Origin: Candidatus Nitrosomarinus sp.
GTDB lineage: Archaea > Thermoproteota > Nitrososphaeria > Nitrososphaerales > Nitrosopumilaceae
Assembly: GCA_003702465.1 (NCBI GenBank)
Contig: REGF01000009.1
Span: 1-21,699 of the forward strand
Direction: 5' to 3'
DNA length: 21,699 bases
Shown here: positions 13,295 to 19,735 of the stretch, piece by piece
Layout of the letters: the number at the start of each line of letters is the position of its first letter
Position numbering within the stretch: position 1 is the stretch's first letter
Translations under genes and position numbers: made by a program
The notes under the pieces: generated by a model
Told to the model about the DNA's origin: nothing
What the model saw: only the letters and a program-made list of their open reading frames with translations
Database searches by the model: none

Positions 13295-14053
13295 ATGACT
13301 TGGTTATTTGATTCTCATATTCATCTATCAGATTCTGCTTATTTACCTGAAATTGATTTTATTTTAACTCAAATGAATTCTTTAAAAATTAAAGCATGCT
13401 GTGTTTCTATGAATTTTGAAAATTCACAATCAACTCTATCTCTATCAAAAAAAAGTGAACTTGTTTTACCCTTTATTGGAATTCATCCTGAATGTGCAAA
13501 TGATGATGATCTTGAAAAAATTAATCAATTAATTGAATTAAATCAAAATATAATTTCAGGGATTGGGGAAATTGGTTTAGATCCTACTTATTGTCAAAAT
13601 GATGATGATACTAAGAGACAAATTCACGTCTTTGAATCTCTACTTTCATCAGCAGAAAAATTTCAAAAACCTGTGTCCATTCATTCTAGAAAAAGTCTTG
13701 ATGATATTTTTGAAATAATGACTTCATATAATACAAAACATGCTTTGTTGCATTGGTTTGATGGAAGTAAAAAACAACTTCAAAAAGCCATGGATATGGA
13801 TTTCTTTGTGTCATTTGGACCTGTAATGATTTATGCTAATGATAAACAGAGTTTATTGTCAAAAGCTAATGAATCAAAAATTCTTGTTGAAACTGATGGC
13901 CCTGTAAGATTTTCTAGATGTTTTGAAATGAAATCTGGACAGATCAGCTTTATACCTAGTGTAATTTTTTGTGCCTCAAAAATTCTTGAAAAAACATTTG
14001 ATGACATGTCATCGATTTTAGAGGAAAATACAAAACGCTATCTTGGAATATAG
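13295..14053 (+). CDS. TatD-family metal-dependent hydrolase (DNase)
   Basis: A 252-residue TIM-barrel amidohydrolase-type protein. The metal ligands of the family are in order: DSHIHL (His8, His10), GIGEIGLD (Glu92), SIHSRKS (His130), LLHWFDG (His153) and ETDGPV (Asp201). TatD proteins are 3'-5' exonucleases or endonucleases acting on DNA or RNA. The canonical HCFSG is HWFDG here. TTTATACA at 13262-13269 fits a nearly leaderless start at the ATG. It is followed by eS17, which has its own promoter. Confidence 0.9.
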   Translation: MTWLFDSHIHLSDSAYLPEIDFILTQMNSLKIKACCVSMNFENSQSTLSLSKKSELVLPFIGIHPECANDDDLEKINQLIELNQNIISGIGEIGLDPTYCQNDDDTKRQIHVFESLLSSAEKFQKPVSIHSRKSLDDIFEIMTSYNTKHALLHWFDGSKKQLQKAMDMDFFVSFGPVMIYANDKQSLLSKANESKILVETDGPVRFSRCFEMKSGQISFIPSVIFCASKILEKTFDDMSSILEENTKRYLGI

Positions 14054-14054
14054 G

Positions 14055-14062
14055 TATAAAAT
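14055..14062 (+). promoter_or_regulatory. TATA box for rps17e
   Basis: TATAAAAT, inside the small palindrome GGTAT-AAA-ATACC, is centred 26 nt before the GTG at 14084. It predicts a leaderless GTG-initiated message and settles the start codon choice. Confidence 0.55.
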
Positions 14063-14083
14063 ACCCCATTCGTTAATTCATGC

Positions 14084-14434
14084 GTGGATAGAATAAAACG
14101 TCTTTCATTTGAAGTATTAAATGACCATAAGACAAAATTCGGTGAAGATTTTACTGAAAACAAAAAAGCATTAAATCAAATCTCTATTATCCGCTCAAAA
14201 GGATTGAAAAATAAAGTTGCAGGTTATATTACAAGATTTAATAAAAAACAAACCCTCCACGAACAATACAAACAAGATAATGTTGATTCATCTAATACTG
14301 ATGAACAAGACTCTTCATTAGAAATTACAGATTCTGAAGATATTTCTGAAACAGTTGAAGAAATCACTCTTACAAATGAGGACGTCGAAGAAATCAATGC
14401 TACAAATGATTCTGTTGAAGAAAAATCTGAATAA
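14084..14434 (+). CDS. rps17e: Small ribosomal subunit protein eS17 with acidic C-terminal tail
   Basis: 116 residues starting with GTG. Residues 1-58 are eS17: DRIKRLSFEVL, then FGEDFTENKKALNQI and SKGLKNKVAGYITRFNKK, matching the archaeal pattern (IRNxIAGYITR). Archaeal eS17 is normally about 60-70 residues. Residues 59-116 are an added tail rich in Glu, Asp, Ser and Thr, with an imperfect repeat near the end (VEEITLTNED, VEEINATNDS, VEEKSE). The tail probably lies on the ribosome surface or binds a basic partner, an inference. The ATG at 14080 is out of frame and closes at once, so GTG is required. The Ubl-Cgi121 gene follows 42 bases later. Confidence 0.9.
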   Translation: MDRIKRLSFEVLNDHKTKFGEDFTENKKALNQISIIRSKGLKNKVAGYITRFNKKQTLHEQYKQDNVDSSNTDEQDSSLEITDSEDISETVEEITLTNEDVEEINATNDSVEEKSE

Positions 14435-14476
14435 TTAATTAAATATTAATTTCTAAATTGATAATAAGATATTGAA

Positions 14477-15250
14477 ATGATCACAATTAAACTAGTTGGA
14501 GGTGCAAAAAAATCATTTAATTCTGAACAACTACAAATTGAAAAATCTGATTTATCTGTAAATGAATTACTTGAACATTTGTTAAAAATTAAACCTAGTA
14601 ACACTTCTGAACTAGACATTGAAAATCTCCTAATTGCAATTAACGGTTCTGATTCTTCAGCTATGGATGGTAAAGACACAATGATTTCTAATGGAGATAC
14701 TGTAAGTATTATTCCAATTATTCATGGTGGTTCTTCAAAAAAACTTTCTTTTGAAATTGAACGAAAGCAAATACATGTCATTGAAATTAAAGGGCAAAAA
14801 AACATAGATATTCAATTTATTGATGATTTACGATTAAAATATCCAAAATTAAAATTTCAAGTAATTTCAAGTAATTTTGTTTTAAATGCTTCTCATTTAA
14901 AGAAAATTTTATCCATTTCAATAAATGCCGAAAAAAATGATATTTTATTATCGAATAAAATTGAAACTGATATTTTAATGAGATTTGCATCCACATTACA
15001 AATTTCTAATGCAATTTCTTCTGTTGGTCTAAAACCTTCAGTAAATTTTATTTTGATTGCTATTGGAAATAAAAATTATTTTAATTCTATGTACTCTGAA
15101 TTATCTTCATTATGTGTAAATTTATTTTTGAAAAATCATGAATCATATATTAAAAAACATTTCAACATTTCAAAAAAACATATTGATTCAGTGTACTCAA
15201 AAACTCCTTTAGAAGATATATTGGTAGAAAAGGCTTCTATTTTACTCTGA
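14477..15250 (+). CDS. Fusion of a MoaD/SAMP-like ubiquitin-fold domain to KEOPS subunit Cgi121
   Basis: 257 residues, two domains. Residues 1-85 read as a beta-grasp MoaD/ThiS/SAMP protein: strand MITIKLVG, a helix at about 27-37 (SVNELLEHLLK), LLIAINGS at 51-58, and then NGDTVSIIPIIHGG (72-85). This equals the GDEVAFFPPVTGG ending of MoaD, with Gly84-Gly85. Residues 93-257 match Cgi121: VIEIKG (101-106), NFVLNASHL (133-141), and the signature ETDILMRFASTLQISNAISSVG (163-184), ending in a hydrophobic helix (DILVEKASILL). Cgi121 binds Bud32 in KEOPS and holds the tRNA 3' CCA during t6A formation. The Gly-Gly is thus internal, followed by a linker (SSKKLS). It overlaps the convergent THUMP gene by nine bases. 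I am confident of Cgi121, fairly confident of the Ubl domain; processing and joint function are open. Confidence 0.82.
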   Translation: MITIKLVGGAKKSFNSEQLQIEKSDLSVNELLEHLLKIKPSNTSELDIENLLIAINGSDSSAMDGKDTMISNGDTVSIIPIIHGGSSKKLSFEIERKQIHVIEIKGQKNIDIQFIDDLRLKYPKLKFQVISSNFVLNASHLKKILSISINAEKNDILLSNKIETDILMRFASTLQISNAISSVGLKPSVNFILIAIGNKNYFNSMYSELSSLCVNLFLKNHESYIKKHFNISKKHIDSVYSKTPLEDILVEKASILL

Positions 15251-15763
15251 CATACTTCGCTTTGTTTTTTCCAAACTAAGTATGTCTGAATTTTTAATTA
15301 ATGAAATTCCAGTAACAATTCCTAATATTTCAATTAAAATTATTTTATCTGGAAAATCTAATGATACTTTATTTTTTATCTGATTTGCAATATTTGTGAT
15401 AATCTCTTTACTTGAGATATCTGAATTTCTTTTCTCAATTAGTATTCTATACGATTCATTTTCTTCAATATTGTTTGAAATACTAGAAACACATTCTTGG
15501 ATTTTTTCAAGATTTGTTTCAACCGTTTTTTGAATTGGAATTACTCTTAAGCAGTATCTGATACTCCATGGTTCATCTAATAACATCTCTTTCATTTTTC
15601 TAACTACTTCTATTGGATCTAATTTTGTTTCAATTGTGATAATTCCTGACATATTGCTAACAGAGATTTTTACGTCAGGGTCTCCCAATTCATCTAAAAT
15701 ATCTAAGATTTCTTCTTCAGTTTCTCCTTCTAAATTTCTAGCACATGTAACAATTAGATTCAT
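15242..15763 (-). CDS. THUMP-domain protein, TAN1-like tRNA acetylation adaptor
   Basis: 173 residues from the ATG at 15763. It begins NLIVTCARNLEGETEEEILD, typical of the N-terminal part of TAN1-like proteins. A THUMP domain follows in the second half (about 60-165): conserved Arg-Tyr-x-Leu-Arg-Val-Ile-Pro, SYRILIEKRNSDISSKEI and a final KIILIEILG/SLIKNSD. Yeast Tan1 presents tRNA to the acetyltransferase Kre33 for ac4C12; many archaea carry only this THUMP part. The acetyltransferase is not here. The ATG shares a base with the Sua5 stop codon (TGATG), so translation is probably coupled. Confidence 0.8.
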   Translation of the reverse strand: MNLIVTCARNLEGETEEEILDILDELGDPDVKISVSNMSGIITIETKLDPIEVVRKMKEMLLDEPWSIRYCLRVIPIQKTVETNLEKIQECVSSISNNIEENESYRILIEKRNSDISSKEIITNIANQIKNKVSLDFPDKIILIEILGIVTGISLIKNSDILSLEKTKRSMSE

Positions 15764-16368
15764 CAAATCTTAATATCCTCTTTTTTTAATGCCCCTTCTC
15801 TAATAACATGAATTTTTTCATTTTCTATTTCAATAATTGTTGATTCTCCTTTACTTGTAATTGTTCCTCCGTCTACAAAAGCATCATAATTTTTTAAATT
15901 TTCTATACATTTTTGAGGATCTGTAAATGATGAATCTCCAGAAACATTTGCACTTGTCCCTACAAGTAAATTACATTCTTTTAATAATTTCAAAGTACAT
16001 TCTGAATTTGGAATCCTTATTGCAATTTTCTCTTCTAAATTTAATGATTTTTTTAATTTTTGATCTTTTAATTTTAAAATTAATGTAAGTGGTCCTGGCC
16101 AATATTTTTCTACTATTTTTTCTGTTAACTTGTCCATCATGACAATTTGTTTAACTATATCAATTGAATACGCTAATACAGGTAATGATTTTATTTTATC
16201 TCTTGATTTAATTTCATAAATTTTTTTTACTGCATTTTCATTGTATGGATCACACCCTATTCCGTAAACAGTATCTGTTGGAAAAACTATTACTCCTCCA
16301 TTTTTAAAAATTTCAACTACTTTTTTGATTCCATCATTTTCACAATTAACTTTCATCACAATTACCAT
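15763..16368 (-). CDS. L-threonylcarbamoyladenylate synthase (Sua5/YrdC/YwlC)
   Basis: 201 residues. It makes threonylcarbamoyl-AMP from Thr, bicarbonate and ATP, the substrate KEOPS transfers to tRNA A37. The family motifs are present: FPTDTVYGIGCD (29-40), KSRD...LPVLAY (54-67), YWPGPLTLIL (about 89-98), IAIRIPNS, and GTSANVSGDSS. The start is the ATG at 16368; an in-frame ATG four codons later is also possible. The protein has only the YrdC domain; the C-terminal Sua5 domain found in longer archaeal and fungal forms is absent. It is encoded directly upstream of the THUMP gene and converges with the Ubl-Cgi121 fusion, so two successive steps of t6A synthesis meet here. Confidence 0.93.
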   Translation of the reverse strand: MVIVMKVNCENDGIKKVVEIFKNGGVIVFPTDTVYGIGCDPYNENAVKKIYEIKSRDKIKSLPVLAYSIDIVKQIVMMDKLTEKIVEKYWPGPLTLILKLKDQKLKKSLNLEEKIAIRIPNSECTLKLLKECNLLVGTSANVSGDSSFTDPQKCIENLKNYDAFVDGGTITSKGESTIIEIENEKIHVIREGALKKEDIKI

Positions 16369-16474
16369 TCATTATTTCTTTAATTATTATTTTCTTTTTG
16401 TTATAATCATGTGAATAAATTAATTCTATGATTTACTAGACTCAAAAATTTTTAAAATTTTATTAAAAAGAATA

Positions 16475-16762
16475 TTAAATATTCAAACCAAAATTATCTG
16501 CAAATTTTGAAAATGAATGATATGCTTGTAGAAATTCTCTTCCTGACTGACTAATTTTATATCTGTTTGAACCTTGTGAATCAGCTTGTTCCAGTAAACC
16601 CTGTGAAACTAGAGTTTTTAAAATTCTGGAAATTCTAGAATGAGAAATATTTGCTTTTCTAATTAGATATGTTACAGTTGCTCCATCTTCATCTTGAAGG
16701 TCATCTCTGGTAGTTGATAATATATCTCCAATAATTTTCATTTGGGTTCTATACTCTGCCAT
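16475..16762 (-). CDS. HTH_45-type winged-helix transcriptional regulator (copy 2)
   Basis: 95 residues, same plan as the regulator at 9315-9596. N-terminal helix (YRTQMKIIGDIL), an acidic turn (DDLQDEDGA), a recognition helix with KANISHSRISRILKTL (about 36-51), a wing with GLLEQADSQGSNRYKISQSGREFL, and a C-terminal helix ending FADNFGLNI. It is the closest relative of copy 1 in the window. It probably binds DNA as a dimer. The promoter carries a perfect 9-bp palindrome whose proximal arm overlaps the TATA box, which suggests autoregulation. Confidence 0.87.
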   Translation of the reverse strand: MAEYRTQMKIIGDILSTTRDDLQDEDGATVTYLIRKANISHSRISRILKTLVSQGLLEQADSQGSNRYKISQSGREFLQAYHSFSKFADNFGLNI

Positions 16763-16786
16763 TTCGCTGAATTATTTTTCTCAAAT

Positions 16787-16817
16787 CTATATACGAAACA
16801 ATTGATATTTTCGTATA
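16787..16817 (-). promoter_or_regulatory. Palindromic operator overlapping the TATA box of HTH_45 copy 2
   Basis: TATACGAAA (16790-16798) and TTTCGTATA (16809-16817) are exact inverted repeats around a 10-nt spacer. The TATA element CTATATAC (16787-16794), centred 28 nt from the ATG at 16762, overlaps the proximal arm. ACAATTGATA (16798-16807), also found upstream of copy 1, lies across the spacer. Confidence 0.6.
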
Positions 16818-16865
16818 CACTAAAAAGATAAAAGAATTTGACAATTCTGGATTTTTGAGCCTAAT

Positions 16866-17513
16866 TCAAATTTTATCCAAGTCATCATCAAATTTTATCT
16901 TCTTTAATGGAACCTTGCTTACTGGAATGAATAATGCAACTAATCCTGCAATTTTGATTGTCATTGAAATTGAATACAATATTGATTCTGGAAATACAAA
17001 AGAATACCATCCCAAAAATTCTCCAAATGCTAAAAGCCCAAGTCCTAATGCAACTGAAACGGCTCCTTTGTTTCTATTGTCTCTGTAAGATAGTATTGTC
17101 TCAATTGCACCGTACACCAATAAAATAAATGAAATTGATCTGAAAATATGTTCTAGTTGAACTGTAGAGACTAAGAAAAATGGTAAAATCCCTACTGATC
17201 TAAAATAATTTGATTTTGGAAAAAGTGCTTTGATGCTGTGGGAAAATGCAATAAAAAAATATCCTATAGTTTGAATAATGATTCCTAGTGTCTGAATTCC
17301 TCTATCTATATTTCCTGATTTAATTACATAATCTTCTAACATGTATCCAAACCAAATCACAAGAAATCCTATACTAATTGAAAAAAATGCAATTGTTAAT
17401 CTAAATAATGTTGGACTACCAGTATTTCTAAATCCAACAAAAGACATTATGCCAATTGCAAGTCCTACTAAAAATCCTACAAGATTTAATATATTTTCTA
17501 ACAAAAATTCCAA
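16866..17513 (-). CDS. Polytopic membrane protein (about 6-7 helices), unknown
   Basis: 215 residues with hydrophobic helices near 8-27, 38-58, 73-94, 107-125, 127-141, 150-170 and 181-200. It ends in a short charged tail (KKIKFDDDLDKI). The start is TTG at 17513, since a stop codon lies in frame just upstream and no ATG occurs before residue 23. There is no transporter signature or metal-binding motif and only a few charged residues within helices. Proteins of this layout are common but uncharacterised in ammonia-oxidising archaea. It converges on nothing and is read toward the HTH_45 gene on the same strand, about 100 bases upstream of it. Confidence 0.7.
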   Translation of the reverse strand: MEFLLENILNLVGFLVGLAIGIMSFVGFRNTGSPTLFRLTIAFFSISIGFLVIWFGYMLEDYVIKSGNIDRGIQTLGIIIQTIGYFFIAFSHSIKALFPKSNYFRSVGILPFFLVSTVQLEHIFRSISFILLVYGAIETILSYRDNRNKGAVSVALGLGLLAFGEFLGWYSFVFPESILYSISMTIKIAGLVALFIPVSKVPLKKIKFDDDLDKI

Positions 17514-17573
17514 TGATGTTTAGTAATTTGTTAAAGTAATTATTTTAATCTGATGAATCATTTTACCATCTTG

Positions 17574-17789
17574 TTAATCCCATTCATCCAAGGAACCTGC
17601 TGTATGTCCTTCTGTACTTCCTCCAGATGCATAATCTCCCAAAATATCTGAATATCTAGGTTGATTATGAGCTACGAATTTTACATATTCTCCATAACTC
17701 ATGTCTAAATCACATGAACCACATTTAACAAATGAATAATCCATTGCAACTTCTGCATCCTCTTTACATTTTGGACATTTGATCTTCAC
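17574..17789 (-). CDS. Zinc-ribbon protein (71 aa), GTG start
   Basis: 71 residues starting at GTG 17789. An N-terminal zinc ribbon, CPKC (4-7) and CGSC (23-26), is followed by a helix (YGEYVKFVAHN) and a flexible Gly/Ser/Asp tail (YASGGSTEGHTAGSLDEWD). The GTG is supported by ATTATTATTA at 17811-17820, centred 26 nt upstream, which fits a leaderless message. It is divergent from the YggX-like gene, 76 bases away, which also has paired cysteines. It could be a small metalloprotein or nucleic-acid-binding ribbon; function unknown. Confidence 0.65.
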   Translation of the reverse strand: MKIKCPKCKEDAEVAMDYSFVKCGSCDLDMSYGEYVKFVAHNQPRYSDILGDYASGGSTEGHTAGSLDEWD

Positions 17790-17810
17790 AATATCACATA
17801 CTCTTCATGA

Positions 17811-17820
17811 ATTATTATTA
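17811..17820 (-). promoter_or_regulatory. TATA box for the zinc-ribbon gene
   Basis: TAATAATAAT on the minus strand is centred 26 nt from the GTG start at 17789, consistent with a leaderless transcript. Confidence 0.4.
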
Positions 17821-17865
17821 CTTTACATCAAAAAAAGATAAAAGGAGTATTTTCTGCTGAAATTT

Positions 17866-18147
17866 ATGAGTCGTACATGCACAAAATGTAAGGAAACTAT
17901 TCCTGATACTGAGCAATTAGGACCAGTTAATGAAAAATATCCTACTTGTACAAAGTGCTGGGCTGAATGGAAAGAATATCAAATAATGGTCATGAATGAA
18001 ATGAAATTAGATATGTCTATGGCTGATCATAGAAAATTATTAAAAAAACACGAAAAAATCTTTGTAGGTGTTTTGTCTCCTGAAGGGGAAATCATTGATT
18101 ACACCAATGAAGATAATAGAAAGCCTGATGAGCCTCAAATCAACTAA
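17866..18147 (+). CDS. YggX-like (Fe(II)-trafficking family) protein with two CxxC motifs
   Basis: 93 residues, almost the length of bacterial YggX (about 91). Compared from memory of that family, the C-terminal two thirds fit closely: Trp32 and Trp35 (CWAEWKEYQ), Gln39, Met41, Asn44-Glu45, KLDM (47-50), ADHRKLL (53-59), Phe66, and YTNED (79-83). YggX has WxxW...QxxLINExxLxM, AEHRKLL and YTPED. YggX is linked to protecting iron-sulfur proteins from oxidants. The N-terminus differs: in place of a single conserved Cys it has CTKC (5-8) and CTKC (28-31), which look like a zinc or iron knuckle. A DNA element AAAGATAAAAGG (from about 17832) fits a leaderless start. The last four bases overlap the convergent unknown gene. 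Confidence 0.6.
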   Translation: MSRTCTKCKETIPDTEQLGPVNEKYPTCTKCWAEWKEYQIMVMNEMKLDMSMADHRKLLKKHEKIFVGVLSPEGEIIDYTNEDNRKPDEPQIN

Positions 18148-18605
18148 ATTTTTAAATGAATTTTTGCATTATTTGGAATAATTATTAGAATTTTTTTCTT
18201 ATCTTGTTCATTTAGATTTTGAATTATTCCTTTGATTGTTTTTGATATCGTTTCTTTTTCATTTTCTTCTAATTGCAAAAACATTTCTAAAATACCATCT
18301 AAATTAAATGCAATTAGTTTTTCTGGTTCTAATAATGATTGATTAATGTATGCTTGAAACATTCCTTCTCTATGATCTTCAGGAAGATTTGCTACAATTT
18401 TTAACCATGATTTAAATAATTTTGAGAAATTTAGAAATGGAATAGTTGGACCTGCTTCTAATGCGTTAAAAATAATTTCTTTTTTATCTGCTTCATCTTT
18501 TGAAAAAAATTCAATCATTCTTTTTTTTAAAATTGGTGTCCGTAGAAAATCTGGTAGACTAGCTAAATTCACAATAATATTTCCAGCATGATTGTCATCA
18601 GACAT
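18144..18605 (-). CDS. Unknown alpha-helical protein (153 aa)
   Basis: 153 residues, soluble and mostly helical, with no cysteines, no signal peptide and no catalytic motif. Segments such as LPDFLRTPILKKRMIEFF, LNFSKLFKSWLKIVANLPEDH, and repeated Glu/Lys-rich helices near the C-terminus (EENEKETISKTIKGII) suggest a helical bundle. I do not recognise the family. The ATG at 18605 is supported by TATAAAAT (18630-18637 region) about 28 nt upstream. It is divergent from purA and overlaps the YggX-like gene by four bases. Confidence 0.65.
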   Translation of the reverse strand: MSDDNHAGNIIVNLASLPDFLRTPILKKRMIEFFSKDEADKKEIIFNALEAGPTIPFLNFSKLFKSWLKIVANLPEDHREGMFQAYINQSLLEPEKLIAFNLDGILEMFLQLEENEKETISKTIKGIIQNLNEQDKKKILIIIPNNAKIHLKI

Positions 18606-18629
18606 CGATCTAATCCAATGTTGCTTGAA

Positions 18630-18637
18630 TATAAAAT
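18630..18637 (-). promoter_or_regulatory. TATA box for the 153-residue unknown gene
   Basis: The plus strand reads TATAAAAT, so the minus strand reads ATTTTATA, centred about 28 nt from the ATG at 18605; leaderless or nearly so. Confidence 0.4.
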
Positions 18638-18655
18638 CATGTACAATACTTTAGC

Positions 18656-18663
18656 TTAAATAA
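18656..18663 (+). promoter_or_regulatory. TATA box for purA
   Basis: TTAAATAA is centred 26 nt before the ATG at 18685. It favours that codon over the in-frame ATG at 18673, which would lie upstream of the predicted transcription start. Confidence 0.5.
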
Positions 18664-18684
18664 ACGAAATGGATGTTTAAAATT

Positions 18685-19686
18685 ATGACATCCACTGTTG
18701 TTGTTGGAGGATTTTTTGGTGATGAGGGTAAAGGAAAAATTATTTCATATTTAGCAATTAAAGACAATCCAAAAATTATAGTTCGAGGTGGAGCAGGTCC
18801 AAATGCCGGTCATACTATAATGGATGGCGATAAGGTTTACAAAGTTAGAATGCTTCCAAGTGGATTTTTGAATAAAAATGCTAAAGTCATGATTGGACCT
18901 GGTGTTGTAATTAATCCTGATGTTTTGTCTAATGAAATTAATGATTTTGGTGCATCTGGTCGTGTTTTTATCGATAAACATTGTGGTGTAATTGAAGAAT
19001 CTCATTTACAAAGAGATTCTAAAGGAGAATTAAAAGAAAAAATTGGTAGTACTGGTAGTGGAACTGGTCCTGCAAATTCAGACAGAGCTATGAGAGTTTT
19101 AAAGATGGCAAAAGATTTTGACACATTATCACCTTTAATTGCAGACGTGCCTGAAGAGATTAATTCTGCATTATCTGCAAACGAAAATGTACTGGTTGAA
19201 GGTACTCAGGGAACTTTTCTTTCTTTATGGCATGGAACATATCCTTTCGTAACTTCAAAGGATGTTACTGCATCCGGAATTTGTGCTGATATTGGTTTAG
19301 GACCAACAAAAGTAGATGAAGTAATTGTTGTTTTCAAATCATATGTTACTCGTGTTGGTACTGGTCCATTAGCAAAAGAACTATCTCTAGAAGAAGCAGA
19401 AAAGAAAAACTGGTCTGAGTTTGGAACTGTAACAGGTCGTCAAAGACGCGCTGCTGATTTTGATTTTGATTTAGCTAGGCGTGCAATTATGCTTAATGGT
19501 GCAACACAAATTTCTATTACTAAACTTGATGTACTTTTTACTGATTGCGCAGGAAAAACTTCTTTTGATGAATTATCTGAAGATGCAAAATCCTTTATTA
19601 AAAATATTGAAAATGAATTAAACACGCCTGTAACAATTATTGGTACTGGTCCAGGTATCGATGATGTAGTTGATAGAAGAAACTAG
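18685..19686 (+). CDS. purA: Adenylosuccinate synthetase (archaeal short form)
   Basis: 333 residues from the ATG at 18685; an in-frame ATG at 18673 would add four. It condenses IMP with aspartate using GTP. The P-loop is GGFFGDEGKGK (about 8-18 from this start), with Phe in place of the usual Trp. GPNAGHTI carries the catalytic His, GSTGSGTGPANSDR binds IMP, and VEGTQGTFLSLWHGTYPFVTSKD is the IMP/GTP loop. TGRQRRAADFD lies in the C-terminal half and SITKLDVL binds the base. Bacterial and eukaryotic PurA are about 430 residues; archaeal forms are about 340, so this is normal. With purB in the same window, AMP synthesis from IMP is complete. Confidence 0.95.
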   Translation: MTSTVVVGGFFGDEGKGKIISYLAIKDNPKIIVRGGAGPNAGHTIMDGDKVYKVRMLPSGFLNKNAKVMIGPGVVINPDVLSNEINDFGASGRVFIDKHCGVIEESHLQRDSKGELKEKIGSTGSGTGPANSDRAMRVLKMAKDFDTLSPLIADVPEEINSALSANENVLVEGTQGTFLSLWHGTYPFVTSKDVTASGICADIGLGPTKVDEVIVVFKSYVTRVGTGPLAKELSLEEAEKKNWSEFGTVTGRQRRAADFDFDLARRAIMLNGATQISITKLDVLFTDCAGKTSFDELSEDAKSFIKNIENELNTPVTIIGTGPGIDDVVDRRN

Positions 19687-19706
19687 GCTCTAGATTTTTG
19701 GATAAG

Positions 19707-19714
19707 TTTAATTT
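19707..19714 (+). promoter_or_regulatory. TATA box for the unknown gene before pyrF
   Basis: TTTAATTT is centred 26 nt before the GTG at 19736, fitting a leaderless transcript and supporting the GTG start. Confidence 0.45.
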
Positions 19715-19735
19715 GATAATCTTTCACAAATCTTT

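Noticed and set aside
14446..14679. Minus-strand 77-codon frame antisense to the Ubl domain
   Set aside because: Ser-rich shadow without a domain; the plus-strand gene has two recognisable domains.
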